Origin: Ryuthela nishihirai
Lineage: Eukaryota; Arthropoda; Arachnida; Araneae; Heptathelidae
DNA length: 64,000 bases
Reading direction: 5' to 3'
NCBI GenBank assembly: GCA_038380435.1
Contig: JAWZYU010000005.1
Location: forward strand, 34,990,001-35,054,000
Notes under the pieces: model-generated
What the model saw: the letters and a program-made list of their open reading frames with translations, nothing else
What the model was told of the DNA's origin: nothing
The model's database searches: none
Part shown: positions 1 through 10,599 of the stretch, in pieces
Position numbering within the stretch: the first letter of the stretch is position 1
How the letters are laid out: every line of letters begins with the position of its first letter
Made by a program: the position numbers and the translations under genes

Positions 1-51
1 AATTACAGATTACGAGCCTGACGCGCTACCGACTGAGCCACCCCCGCCCCG
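1..51 (-). mobile_element. SINE A, tRNA-like head only, cut by window edge
   Basis: Reverse complement of the SINE A head: the Thr-like anticodon region and the GGCTCAGTCGG-type A box are visible, ending in the CCCCGCCCC edge. The rest lies outside the window. Confidence 0.8.
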
Positions 52-865
52 GATTTTGCAGAGATTATCGTTTCCCGTAGGAATAACATGATAAATATTT
101 TTGCTTCTAGCAAACCCCCTTTGGACTTTCGACCTGAAATTTGGCACTGCATGGCACTGCAATCCGGACCACAACTAGAGTTCCTTTATAGTTAGAGGCT
201 GGCCATCTCGGTGATTCACTGTCATTGGCTGATTGAGTCACATGGATTATGGGCGCCATGTTTTGTCCAACCGTGAGACGAAAGCCTATGAGTTAGTATG
301 TGTACCAAGTTAATACTTCTCAGTTATAGTTTTATACATTTCTACCACTTTCTTTGTCTATAAAAGCTGTCGCATTTTACGAACGCCTCACTGCGCTGCA
401 TTTGGGTGCAAAAATTTCACTCAAAGAAATAAATTAATGAATATTTTTTTCCAAGAAACTCCATCAGAAGACGGCAATCGGCTGCAAAAGGGAAATGAGC
501 TAACTGAAAACCAACAGATAATTTCTTTTAAGATTCGTTTGAAAACGAGCTAATGTTTTCAATTTCTCATCTGCCTATGCCAGTATTTGTTCGTCTGTCT
601 GTCCGTCTCTCTGTTAACTGTTGTCTATCCATCTGTCTTTCCAACCGTCTGTACGTCTATAGACAATCAATTTTTTTTTGCTTTCAGAGCTAAATAAAAA
701 ATTTTTTGGGGTTGGATAGTGTGGAACATATATTGCGATTAGCAATTTTGAAAATTTTCAATAGCTTTAATAGCGCCCTCTAGCGATGGGAAAAGATGGA
801 AAATGCTAAAATTTCAAACGAATATTACAAACAAAGTTTTACGCTGGAAATCTGAAATTTTGGTA

Positions 866-989
866 CAGTCGCTCAAAAAAACGTGACACGAAGGTTGCCA
901 GATCACTAATTTCTAAAAAAATCGTTGCCAGATATTTTTTCTGAATTCTGTAATCAAGCATAGTGTTCGAATGCTTTTTTGAGCGACTG
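866..989. mobile_element. Asymmetric MITE with TA target duplication
   Basis: Begins CAGTCGCTCAAAAAA and ends with its reverse complement, flanked by TA on both sides (864-865 and 990-991). After 17 bp of left end it joins directly to a full right arm matching the palindromic MITE at 4274-4488. It reads as a deletion derivative that lost nearly all of one arm. TIR plus TA duplication points to Tc1/mariner-type mobilisation. Confidence 0.8.
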
Positions 990-1223
990 TACTAGAGTGT
1001 TATGGTCAGAAGGTTTACAATGGCAATAAGGTGTTGCCGTCTTAGCCAAAAAGGGGTGCGAAAATGAGACTTTTTTAAGAGATAAACAAAATAATATATA
1101 AAAAAAAAATTCTTTTACAGGCACTAACAAAATAGTAATGATTTAAACAATATTTGATAAACTCAGCGTTACCTGTAGACGTTTAAACGTTTATAAATCA
1201 ATAAATGTCTTTTGTGAAAAAAG

Positions 1224-1300
1224 TAGGCGTTAGTTCAACAGGTTAAAATACTCTGACATGTTGCTGGAAAGATGCGGGTTCGAATCCCGTATGTCGGCGA
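1224..1300 (+). repeat. tRNA-like sequence, probably a SINE head or tRNA pseudogene
   Basis: An A-box-like TAGTTCAACAGG and a strong B box GGGTTCGAATCCC are present at plausible spacing. The anticodon arm is not clean and there is no convincing acceptor stem, so a functional tRNA is unlikely. No second copy was found in the window. Confidence 0.4.
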
Positions 1301-1792
1301 AATTGTTTTCCACAAAAATATTAATATTTACATTTTTCGAATCCCCTTCAGTGGAATTTTCAGTGTTAGAGAGTGCTAAATGCGGTATATAAAAACTCGA
1401 AAGGCGACCTCTAGCGGCGGAAAAAAGCTGGAAAATACCAAATTTTGAAATAAATATTGCAAATTAAAAACTATTTTTGCTAGAAACTTCAATTTTTGGT
1501 CATCGAGTGTAATGGTCAAGTGGTTTACTCTAATTGTCGAGTTGGTAAAATGCAAATTTTCTGCTTTAAGAGATAAATGAAAAACTTTTTTTGCACATTA
1601 CAGGTACTAATAAAATACCAATTGTTTATTTTCTCAATTATGTAGTAGTTCGAAATTCCACTGTTAGAATGTACTAAAATGCAAAATAACTAGAAGAACG
1701 CATATCGCCTCTGGCGCATATGGGAATCTCATTTTCCAAGAGAATGAAGTTCTTCCTTTGCCTACTGTTTCACACCTTAAAAGTTTTAATTA

Positions 1793-1925
1793 TGGATGTA
1801 AGTGTTGTTTTTCTCCTGAGGTCCCGCCATCCTCATGGATCTTCAACTATGGCATATAAACTGACAAGCTCCTGTCAGACCTCTGTACAAGCAGCTGCCT
1901 GAGGGGTTATTTACATATTTTTTAA
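1793..1925 (+). mobile_element. SINE B, 5'-truncated
   Basis: Matches the SINE B body and tail: GAGGTCCCGCCATCCTC, GGCATATAAACTGACA, CTCCTGTCAGACCTCTG, then CTGCCTGAGGGG and an AT-rich tail. The tRNA-like head is absent. Confidence 0.8.
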
Positions 1926-3163
1926 TGTATGATGGGGGAAATGTGCGTAGTAGTATTTTATTAGTAATTATAAAACATAAAAAAGTATTTGTCTTTTAGT
2001 TCTTAAATTTAAAAAGTTGCTTTTCTCTCGCTCGTCTGAAAATAGTGGGCAGATCATTACTGTCAGTAGAATTTCTACCATAACAGAATTCTACACGCCG
2101 AAATTCCTACCATAAACAAATCACTTGAAACATTCGTTAAAAGTTTTGCAGTTTCGATGTTTAGTGATCTCTAGTGATATAAATTAAAACTACCTTTGAA
2201 AATGCGGATTTCATTTCATTAGTAATGAACTAAAAAAGATATTTCTAATTATCTCTTACAACAAGAGCATTCCGTTTCTTACCTACTTTGGGCTCAGGGT
2301 TAACTCATTGTTGTCAATGGAATTTTCAAGACTGTCACATTCCGCCACCAAAATTTTAAATTTCTAGCATAACTACATCGTTTGCAATATTCGTTTTAAA
2401 TTTTGGGATATTTCGATTTTTTCCACCGTTAGAGGGCGCAACTTTAGCTTTTGGGAAATTCGTAAAATGTAAATTGTAATAATTCATCAATACCTGTCCA
2501 ACCAAAAAGAATTTTTAATTTATCTTTAATAACATGCAATTTTCTGTTAAAACAAAAAAAGTTGCATTCACCTCCCCCCCTCCTGGGTCTAAAGGGTCAA
2601 TAGATTGTTGTCAATGGTAACTTCGAAACTTTCTCATTTCAACACCAAAATTTCAAACTTCTAACATAACTACATCGTTAGAATATTCGTTAGATATTTT
2701 CCAATTTTCAACTTTTTCCACCGTTTGAGGGCGCAGTTATAACTTTTAGGAGATTCAAAAATGCAGATCATAACATATCATTAATACCTATTTAACACAA
2801 AAAGAATTTCTTATTTATCTGTATAAACAAAAAAGTTCAATGTCTACAGAAGGACAGACAACAAAGTGAAATTATATCTTTTTTTCTTATAGAAAAATGC
2901 CGCAAAATTTACTTATTCTTTTTATAGCCGTTTTCTAAAGTGCTTCCAATCATGAACACTGAAATCTGCATCAAATATTACCCTACCCTTTTCCGGAATC
3001 CATAAGTACCGTGCAATACCATTCAGCTATGCACGCTAAACAATCTGAGTGACGACAAAACATGGCGTCCAATTTTGAGATGGCCAACTTCTACTTATAT
3101 AGGGCCTCTAAACCACAACCTGAAACATTCTCTGACTCTTTGAAGCGTATACGTTCATTTCCC

Positions 3164-3201
3164 AATGAGTTATGTCAGCCCTGTGGCTGACATAACTCAT
3201 T
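3164..3201. repeat. Perfect 17-bp hairpin with 4-nt loop
   Basis: AATGAGTTATGTCAGCC, loop CTGT, then the exact reverse complement. It sits just outside the foldback element and next to a CA-rich stretch flanked by TTATTATATAGA-type direct repeats (3202-3251). Confidence 0.85.
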
Positions 3202-3355
3202 TATTATATAGAGACACACACACAGACACACAGACATCTTTTATTATATAGATTTATTTAATCCTTAATATTAATGTCTTTATATTTACCATCTAATTCC
3301 TTAATATTTACATTTCCGATCATACCTAAGTTCTCAGTTAGATTCTCACTTTTCG

Positions 3356-3727
3356 TTAACTGTCTGACGTCCTCTGATTTATACTTATCACCCTATCTGT
3401 TACCTCAGAATTATATCTATCACCTATTGGGTTCTTGTCTTGCATTACCAAAAAATTGTGGTTAATTTCTTCCACCCTTTCAAAGCAGGCATTAATCTTT
3501 ATCTTAGCATTAGGGTCCTTGTCTGCCTGATAATTATTTTTACCATCACATTCAGACAATTTATCCAACTGAAATTTACTCCTACTTCCCAAATCATATT
3601 TCCATTCTATCGGAAGATCACACTTTACATGAGGATCATTTATTTTAACTACTTGACCATGATTCTTTACCACAGAATCGGTCACCTTATCAAATTCTAT
3701 TCTATTTTTAACCTCAGATTGACCCAA
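3356..3727 (-). pseudogene. Charged ORF fragment of the LTR-element relic, function unknown
   Basis: A 123-residue open stretch rich in Lys, Asp and Asn, downstream of the protease in the same orientation. I recognise no domain. It may be the spacer region that some retroelements carry between protease and reverse transcriptase, but that is inference. A + strand ORF over the same bases is a shadow. Confidence 0.35.
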
Positions 3728-3845
3728 TTCTGAAAATTATTGCGAGATTCGAATTTAATCAAATTTCCTACTAGATAGTCAACCGCAGTTGCAACACTAT
3801 CCTTATTCTTTACAAACATCTTATCTTGATTTTTAGTTGTCATTT

Positions 3846-4220
3846 CTATTTTGCTATGATCATCGCTTTCGCAACCAATATCCCTTTATCACCTAAAACT
3901 GTTTTTACTCCTACATTAATTGTACTCTCTTCATAATTAATTTTTTTATACTTGTTAATTACGGTACAATAATTAACAACCCTACTAGGTAACTCACTAT
4001 CTAAATTTATATTATTCTCATTTTTCTCACATTTAATTTTATCACTATCTACATTATTAATAACCTTGCTCTCAATTAAATCACTAGACTCTAAACCTCT
4101 TTCTCTGATATTAATACTCTTACTATAATCTTTCTCCTTATCAGGTACCTTATGTAATATTTTACATTTATCATCTAGATAAATATTTTCGTCACTAAAT
4201 TTAGGTACATTCTTCTCCAC
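3846..4220 (-). pseudogene. Charged ORF fragment of the LTR-element relic, function unknown
   Basis: A 124-residue open stretch with biased composition (Lys, Asp, Asn, Ile, Ser) and no recognisable motif. It lies between the protease and the 3356-3727 fragment on the same strand, and its upstream side is cut by the palindromic MITE. Confidence 0.35.
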
Positions 4221-4273
4221 CTTAAATTTAATCGCACTACGTGCATCATTGCTACACCTTTTCTCGCTATGTA

Positions 4274-4488
4274 CAGTCGCTCAAAAAAGTATCCGAACAC
4301 CATGGTTGATTACACAATTCAGTAAAAATATCTGGCAACGATTTCTTTAAAAATTAGTGATCTGGCAACCTTCGTGTCACGTGACACGAAGGTTGCCAGA
4401 TCACTAATTTTTAAAGAAATCGTTGCCAGATATTTTTTTCTGAATTCTGTAATCAACCATGGTGTTCGGATACTTTTTTGAGCGACTG
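4274..4488. mobile_element. Near-perfect palindromic MITE with TA target duplication
   Basis: Two arms of about 107 bp meet at GTGTCAC|GTGACAC (4380/4381). They differ at only a few positions, near 4316 and 4324 and the matching sites in the right arm. The termini CAGTCGCTCAAAAAAG are flanked by TA (4272-4273 and 4489-4490). Tc1/mariner-like termini and duplication, no coding capacity. The transcript would fold into a hairpin of about 107 bp. A one-armed relative is at 866-989. Confidence 0.9.
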
Positions 4489-4617
4489 TACCTCAAATTT
4501 AACCATATCCTTAAGGTTTTCAGCCAACATCTCACAATTCGGAGAGATTAACATATCAGTACTCAATTTATCCAACATTGCACACAAAATTTCACACTTT
4601 CCTCCATATATTCCTGC

Positions 4618-4908
4618 CTAAATTCCATCAGTAGCCCGTTTAAGAGGAACAGTGATTAACGGAGCCTTCAAGCGATCTCCGAAAGCATTAACTAGTAAAA
4701 TCTTCGCCTCCGACTCCTTATATTTCTCTGGGACTAACGAACTTTTTATGACAGAAACTTGAGACCCCGAATCCACAATATCATTAAACATTTTATCTTC
4801 ACACTGAATGCGAACCGTCGTTAAAGACTCTACGCCTCGGCGCGGATCTCTCCACTTCCGCCTTTCTGCATTGCAGCCTTCCAATCTTGTTTCCGATTCT
4901 AATGTCAT
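4618..4908 (-). pseudogene. Retroelement aspartic protease domain fragment
   Basis: The 96-residue reading contains the pepsin-like active-site motif DSGSQVSVI at about residues 46-54, preceded by a region giving VRIQCEDKMFNDIV. This is the typical start of a retroviral-type protease, which works as a homodimer to cleave the Gag-Pol polyprotein. Length is close to a single protease domain. The upstream side is cut by a SINE A at 4939-5327 and no polymerase follows, so the copy is dead. A retroelement origin is fairly certain; the exact clade is not. Confidence 0.7.
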
Positions 4909-4938
4909 AAATTGGCAATCTACTTTTGCAGTAATGGG

Positions 4939-5327
4939 TTGTTTTGGGTTGTTTTACCTCTGAGCGGCACTTTTTTGCACACCAAGGGCTAAATGGCCAG
5001 GTCACATGGACCCCGAAGGCTCAGAGAAGGTTGGGGGAGGGGACCCACTGGAACAGCTGTTGGGAGACAGATGGTAGCCTCCCGTCAAGGCCATGCAGCG
5101 TGTTCTTTAACGTGCACAGGGTATGGCTCTCCCGCACACGGGGCCACGGCTTAACGTCCCATCCGACGGACGGCGGCCTTTCCAAGCCCATCGGTGTCCC
5201 CTACTGACCGTGGGCAGGGCGGGGAATTTTGCGGAAATAAATCTCAACGCTGACCCAGCTGGGACTCGAACCTGGGAACTACAGATTACGAGCCTGGCGC
5301 GCTACCGACTGAGCCACCCCCGCCCCA
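4939..5327 (-). mobile_element. SINE A, full length, in the LTR-element relic
   Basis: Tail (GGGTTGTTTTACC on the + strand) at the left, tRNA-like head at the right. Flanked by an 11-bp perfect target duplication GCAGTAATGGG (4928-4938 and 5328-5338). The insertion separates the zinc-knuckle region from the protease. Confidence 0.93.
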
Positions 5328-5330
5328 GCA

Positions 5331-5840
5331 GTAATGGGCCCGCGCCCCTCTACCGGCTCCTACTTGTGAGTGTTTACATTAAACGCTGTGGCCACTTTCG
5401 TATTTTTGCTACATTCCTTGGCAAAATGTCCCTTCTGGTTACAGATAAAGCATGCTCCGAAAGAAAAACTCTGATTCTGTTTTCTTTTAAAATCACTACT
5501 TTTGTTTTCTGCTAATTTGTTATTGGGGTTCAAATTTTGTCCTAAATTCCTTTGACAAAAATTTTATTTTGTAGTTGATTGGCCAAATCTGTTTTCTCTA
5601 TTTTCCGATTTAAATTTTTCACGAGAATAAATCTTGCATGTTCTTTGTGCCTGCAGGAAGTTTTCTGCAATTTCGACAATTTCGTGACAATTTTTCCACG
5701 ACCCATTCTCCTGTAATATATGATTTTTCGCATCTGGTGGTAATAGGTCTTTAATTTTGTCAGCTAGCATCAAATTTTTAAATTTATGGAAATCATCCAT
5801 TTCCCGACTCTTCAGATAATAATTCAAGTGACTCTTCATT
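5331..5840 (-). pseudogene. Gag-like fragment with CCHC zinc knuckle
   Basis: On the minus strand, residues encoded by about 5820-5560 include MDDFHKFKNLMLADKIKDLLP followed by a helical stretch, similar in style to the capsid C-terminal region of LTR retroelements. Further on, about 5462-5415 encodes CFICNQKGHFAKEC, a C-x2-C-x4-H-x4-C zinc knuckle used by Gag to bind RNA. At least one stop separates the parts. The reading is split on its upstream side by the SINE A at 5841-6234 and resumes beyond 6246. Confidence 0.65.
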
Positions 5841-6234
5841 CGGGGGCGGGAGTGGCTCAGTCGGTAGCGTGCCAGGCTCGTAATCTGTAGCTCCCAGGTT
5901 CGAGTCCCAGCTGGGTCAGCGTTGAGATTTATCTCCGCCAAAATTCCCCGCCCTGCCCACGGTCAGTAGGGGACACCGATGAGCTTGGAAAGGCCGCCGT
6001 CCGTCGGATGGGACGTTAAGCCGTGGCTCCGTGTGCGGGAGAGCCATACGCTGTGCACATTAAAGAACACGCTGGATGGCCTTGACAGGAGGCTACCATC
6101 TGTCTCCCAACAGCTGTTCCAGTGGGTCCCCTCCCCCAACCTTCTCTGAGCCTTCGGGGTCCATGTGACCTGGCCATTTAGCCCAAGGTGTGCAAAAAAG
6201 TGCCGCTCAGAGGTAAAACAACCCAACCCAAACA
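5841..6234 (+). mobile_element. SINE A, full length, in the gag region
   Basis: tRNA-like head GGGGCGGGAGTGGCTCAGTC at the left, AAAACAACCCAACCC end at the right. A 12-bp perfect target duplication ACTCTTCATTCG lies at about 5831-5842 and 6235-6246 (1-2 bp ambiguity with the head). It is opposite in orientation to the SINE at 4939-5327. Confidence 0.93.
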
Positions 6235-6480
6235 ACTCTTCATTCGAGACGAAAACTGAGTCCACGTTTCTGTAGAGAACTTAAACATAGAATCGGATTT
6301 CCTTTTATACTCCAACGGAGTCAAATTACTTCTTTCAACATGGTAGATTTAATTTTTTCATAGTTTTGAATTTCCTCGTCACTCAGCAGAGTAAAAATGT
6401 TTCTGATAATCCCTAGCAGAGGATGTACCAACATTCCCTGCAAGTCATCGGTTATGTCGTACTGTTTATTCGAGACAAAA

Positions 6481-7270
6481 GATCATTAATAATCTTATTT
6501 AAGCATGAATGAAACCTTTACATAAATTAGGTATAATAATAAATAAATTATAATTATTTATAATTATTATTTATAAATTTAACCAACACAAATCTTCATC
6601 AGTAAAAAAATAAACCTTCAGAAGAACACACAGCACCAGTTTTTTTTATTATTCCTGCAAAGAGATGTTTCCTCTACAATACATACATCTACTCAAAGCA
6701 TAAAATAAGGCTCTTTAAAACAGCCAATAAATGGCACAATCATATTTGTGAGCAAATCTGCAATCTATCAAGAATAAGTTACCATTTCCTAAACAAACTA
6801 AAAAACTATACACTAAATGGCTTCCTTCTAAGGTTTTAGTCATGAAGTATTCCAAAACTGCTGCTAAATATACTGGTTACTCAGAACTAATTCTTTTCAA
6901 ACGTTGATCACTACGCACAAGACGATGAATTCTTCTTTTCCTTTAGTAGTTTACTAACGCGATTCACAGTAATTAACTTATTTAACCTCTCATGCACACA
7001 CTAAAGAAAAACATTTCTTCTTTATGCTATAGTACACAGACTATGACAAACTACGTTTTTCTTCACACTCTAATTCCTCTTAATTACAACAACTTATTCT
7101 TTATTTTTTTTTACGTTCAGTTCGTTCGAAGTTGTTAGTGACGTAATTCTCACGCTCAAGTAAACGCAAGCATCAAGATCACGGTTTCATTTTCTCATTC
7201 ATCTGTTGTAACAGTATATATATTATATATTTTAATCAAGATACTTTCTTGGTTCCTTGCAATGCATGTA
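6481..7270. other. AT-rich stretch, nothing recognised
   Basis: Contains an AT-only patch near 6535-6580 (repeated TTATAATTATT) but no ORF, repeat or tRNA-like sequence that I can place. Confidence 0.5.
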
Positions 7271-7274
7271 TATA

Positions 7275-8470
7275 CACAGTCGTATCAGAATAATATGAAG
7301 CCCCACGGAATCCAGTGTATCCCGCCCAGGCGCGTCACAAAGTGCACATGACAAGGTCGACCACACGGAGATATAAGCGGCTGGCCAGGACAGATGAGCC
7401 ATAGTGCGTTACGTGAACACAATGGGCAGAGGTATTGATTTGACGAATGTTCAAAAAGGAATGATCATCGACTACCACACCAAGGGTGGAAGCATCTCGG
7501 AAACAGCAGACCTCGTGGTCTGTTTGCGAGATGCTGTAGTAAGGGTGTACCAAGAATGGTCCGCTGGCACACCGAGTACCTCCAGACGTCATAACTGTGG
7601 AGCCCCAAAGGCCATCGACCCCAGAGGAGAACGTCGCCTCCGTCGACTGCTAAAGGACAATCGACGCAGAACAATGCAGCAATCGACCATTCAAATGAAT
7701 GATGGGGCACCCTGGTAGTGTCCCCGATAACAGTAGAGTGAACCCTGTTAGGAATGGGTCTCCAAGAGTCGACGCTGCGTAAAGGCGCCCATGTTAACTA
7801 AGGTCCATTGGCAACGATGCTTGCAGTTCGCACGGAACTACCATCATTGGACAGTGGAAGAGTGGAAAAAGGTTGCCTTCTCCGACGAATTGAGGTTTCT
7901 ACTCCACAGAAGTGACGGGCAGTAGTGGATATGGCTTCAGACACACGAGAACCAACAACCGAATATACTTGTCGGTCAAGTACAGGCCAGCGGTGCAGTG
8001 TGCATGTCTGGAGGATATTTTCCTGGTATGATATGGGACCACTAGTACCACTGGATGGGTCTCTGAACGCCAATGTCTACCTGTCCATCCTCGCTGATCG
8101 CATGCATCCCTTCATGTTTGGCATTTACCCTGGTGATGATGGTGTCTACCAACAGGACAATGAGCCCTGCCATGTCGCTAAGATGGTGCGTGAGTGGTTC
8201 CAGGCTCAATCCCATGGACCTCAATCCCGACCTCAATCCCATGGAGCACTTGTGGGACCATTTGGATCGACAGGTTCGGTGTGCGGACCCATAACCACGC
8301 CATCTCCGGAACCTCCATGCTCCGCTGGAGTTCAAATGAGCACGTGTGCCTCTGACAATCTTCCACGGCCTCATTGTGTCCAGGCCACGCCGTTTCGCCG
8401 CTGTCATCAGGACTAAGGGTGATTATTTCTATTATTAGGTAAGGGGTCATATTATTCTGATACGACTGTG
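7275..8470 (+). mobile_element. Tc1-like DNA transposon, degenerate copy 1
   Basis: Termini CACAGTCGTATCAGAATAATATGA and its inverse near 8440-8470, flanked by TA. About 1.2 kb long, as expected for a Tc1-type element with a single transposase gene. Related to the copy at 22730-23891: the ends and the transposase reading are clearly alike. Confidence 0.88.
7422..8438 (+). pseudogene. Tc1-like transposase, frameshifted
   Basis: The reading starts with an ATG at 7422 giving MGRGIDLTNVQKGMII, an N-terminal helix-turn-helix DNA-binding region followed by RRHNCGAPKAIDPRGERR. Catalytic-domain signs follow in shifted frames: a KVAFSDE-type D motif near 7870, then VYQQDNEPCH near 8145-8175 and the WDHLDR block near 8250-8275. 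The segment between the second Asp and the Glu is scrambled by a short repeated block (CAATCCCATGGACCTCAATC-type). Such a transposase would cut at the TIRs and insert at TA; this copy cannot. Confidence 0.8.
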
Positions 8471-8474
8471 TATA

Positions 8475-9030
8475 TTTAGTTTTCGATTCAATACTCATTA
8501 AACTGTATCTTTTCCATTTTAAATATATAATATTTTCCTGCGCTATTTAAGAATATAATGTTTTTCTAGTGGCTTTCTCTTAGTTTTATGTTATTACTGA
8601 ACAAATTCAAAATTTCTAAAAATTCGGTTATTCTGCCGTCGTTTCTATTTTAAACTTTAATTGGAAAATGCTATCTAAAATGAATATTAGAAGAACTGCC
8701 TGTGCACTTTCAGCAACTCTTAAGTTATAGATATAAGACATTATCAAAGCTTCAGCGAATCAATGGCTGCATTGTATTAGAAGGCTTTGACCTATGATCA
8801 ATATCGGCATTTGGAGCCCGTAGGAAATTGACATTTCCTTTTTATCTTACGTCCTCTTGCTTTTCGCTCGACAATTGTGACTCGTTATTTTGATGACTCG
8901 TTATGTTGTGGACTCAGTGTTTCGTTGGGGAATTTGTCCAAAAGATCATCCCATCTTATCATCTCAAGGCTTGGCTGATCGTAGCCAACAATGCATCAAA
9001 TGAAAGCTTATCACGTGAGGAGTGAGCTGG
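8475..9030. other. No feature recognised
   Basis: Unremarkable AT-rich sequence between the Tc1-like element and an eroded SINE A. No open reading of note. Confidence 0.4.
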
Positions 9031-9380
9031 GTTGTTTCATCTCTTATGGGCACTATTTCACTCTCAATGAGCTAAATGACCATGTGTAAATGACCTTAGA
9101 GAAGGTTGGGGAAATGGATCCATTATACATCAGTTAGTAGACAGATGGAAAGTAGATTTCTTTACTTAACCAGAAAGTGGATCTCGTCAGGACCATCCAG
9201 AATCTTCTTTAACCTGCAGAAGTCTCTCTGACGTCCCATCCGATGGACGACGACATTTAAAGAGTCATCAGTGTCCCCTTACCAGTGAGGTAAACCTCAA
9301 CGCAACCACAAGTGGTGCTCGAACGTGAGAACTGCAGATTACGAGCCAGGCGCTGTACCTAATGAACGAACTCTCTCCCC
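9031..9380 (-). mobile_element. SINE A, old diverged copy
   Basis: Retains scattered blocks: TTGTTTCATCTCTTATGGGCAC, AGAGAAGGTTGGG, GACGTCCCATCCGATGGACG, GATTACGAGCCAGGCGC. Many substitutions and gaps place it in an early wave of amplification. Confidence 0.75.
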
Positions 9381-9388
9381 TCACGGGG

Positions 9389-9733
9389 TTGGGTTGGGTT
9401 GTTTTACCTCTGAGCGGCACTTTTTTGCACACCATGGGCTAAATGGCCAGGTCACATGGACCCCGAAGGCTCAGAGAAGGTTGGGTGAGGGGACCCACTA
9501 GAACAGCTGTTGGAAGACAGATGGTAGCCTCCCGTCAAGGCCATCCAGCGTGTTCTTTAACGTGCACAGGGTATGGCTCTCCCGCACACGGGACCACGGC
9601 TTAACGCCCCATCCGACGGAAGGCGGCCTTTTCAATCCCATCGGTGTCCCCTAATGAAGACCCAGCTGGGATTCGAACCTGGGAACTACAGATTACGAGC
9701 CTGGCGCGCTACCGACTGAGCAACCCCCCCCCC
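9389..9733 (-). mobile_element. SINE A with internal deletion
   Basis: Young-looking copy missing roughly 40 bp of the body (after CCCCTAATGA near 9655 it jumps to GACCCAGCTGGG). A 12-bp target duplication CCCCTCACGGGG (9377-9388 and 9734-9745) lies right beside the older copy at 9031-9380. Confidence 0.9.
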
Positions 9734-9745
9734 CCCCTCACGGGG

Positions 9746-10180
9746 AGTTTCAAGGCTGTCGCAAATGTATTCCTATTGTTTTTTTTTTCCTAAAGAACTA
9801 TAGATATGTAAACGATTGTGTCCCTACATCTTTCGGAAAAGTGGGCTGAAGATGCATAACGAACAAGAATGAAAGCTTGTTACATGGGAAGTGGCATATG
9901 CTATCTCATATTATTTCTCTAGCCTTTCTTTTTCCCAAAAAAGGGAAGGTAAATTAAAGGGGGGGGGTCGATTGGGACGAGTTATACGTTCGATGAAAGT
10001 TTATAATGTGAAGAGTAACGTAGAGAATAATACAAGAAATGTGATAATTTTTCCTCGAAAGCAGAGGAAAGATAAGTTCTTTTAATTACGAAGTTCACTG
10101 CCACTGATAAGCAGAAAAAGGAATATATAAATTGAAAAAAATCCCTTATATTAAAGGAAAAAGAAAAAAAAAAGTTACAA
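9746..10180. repeat. Low-grade dispersed repeat
   Basis: The phrasing GAAAGCTTGTTACATGGG, AAAAGGGAAGG, then GTAGAGAATA, then AAAGCAGAGGAAAGA recurs loosely near 10900-11230. Too diverged to define ends. Confidence 0.3.
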
Positions 10181-10197
10181 TGATGGAACCACTTATT

Positions 10198-10566
10198 TGG
10201 TTGTTTTACCTCTGAGCGGCACTATTTTTTTGCACACAGTGGGCTTCACAAGGACTCCGAAGTCTCAGAAAAGGTTGTGGAAGGGGACCCACAGAACAAC
10301 TGCTGGGAGACATATGGTAGCCTCCCATCAAGTCCATCCAGTGTGTTCTTTAACGTGCATAGGGTATGGCTCTACAGCACACGGGAACACGGCTTAACGT
10401 CCCATCCGACGGACAGCGGCCTTTCCAAGCCCATCGGTGTCCCCTATTGACCGTGGGCAGGGCGGGGAGTTTTGCGGAGATAAATCTCAACGCAGCCCCA
10501 GCTGGGACTCGAACCTGGAAACTGCAGATTACGAGCTACCAACTAATTCACCCCCGCCCCTGCTGT
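10198..10566 (-). mobile_element. SINE A, moderately diverged
   Basis: Tail at the left, damaged tRNA-like head at the right (the A box is partly deleted: ACGAGCTACCAACTAATTCACC). The short flanking repeat CACTTATT (10190-10197 and 10567-10574) fits a target duplication. Confidence 0.88.
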
Positions 10567-10599
10567 CACTTATTGAATTCATATTAACTTCAAAGGGAA

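Larger units (their letters stand above)
160..3125. mobile_element. Large foldback-like DNA element with long inverted repeats
   Basis: The outer 160-290 (ACCACAAC, then GGCCATCTC, then GCGCCATGTTTTGTC) reappears inverted at about 3045-3125. Inside, a motif containing AGCGCCCTCTAGCG followed by an AAAATTTCAAACGAATATT-type stretch occurs near 770-860 and 1400-1500 on one strand. It occurs inverted near 2340-2450 and 2630-2740, where it reads CCACCGTTAGAGGGCGC. The whole therefore resembles a foldback transposon built from diverged repeat units of roughly 300 bp. No transposase ORF is visible. Later insertions are a small MITE (866-989) and a SINE B tail (1793-1925). Exact ends and target duplication could not be fixed. 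Confidence 0.55.
3250..6480 (-). mobile_element. LTR-retrotransposon relic (gag-protease), with later insertions
   Basis: Read on the minus strand, the order is a gag-like helical region (about 6340-5560), a CCHC zinc knuckle (about 5462-5415), an aspartic protease (4908-4618), and then lysine/aspartate-rich ORF pieces (4220-3846 and 3727-3356). No reverse transcriptase, integrase or LTR pair was recognised, so the element is incomplete. It is broken by SINE A copies at 4939-5327 and 5841-6234 and by a palindromic MITE at 4274-4488. Assignment to the Ty3/Gypsy group is an inference from gag plus the DSG protease. Confidence 0.6.

Noticed and set aside
4944..5515. Overlapping ORFs of 87 and 130 codons that look like conserved proteins, seen again at many SINE A loci
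   Set aside because: They are readings of SINE A and its tRNA-like head, not genes.
9389..9420. Telomere-like (GGGTT)n repeats
   Set aside because: Only two or three units, always at the 3' end of SINE A, so they belong to the element.
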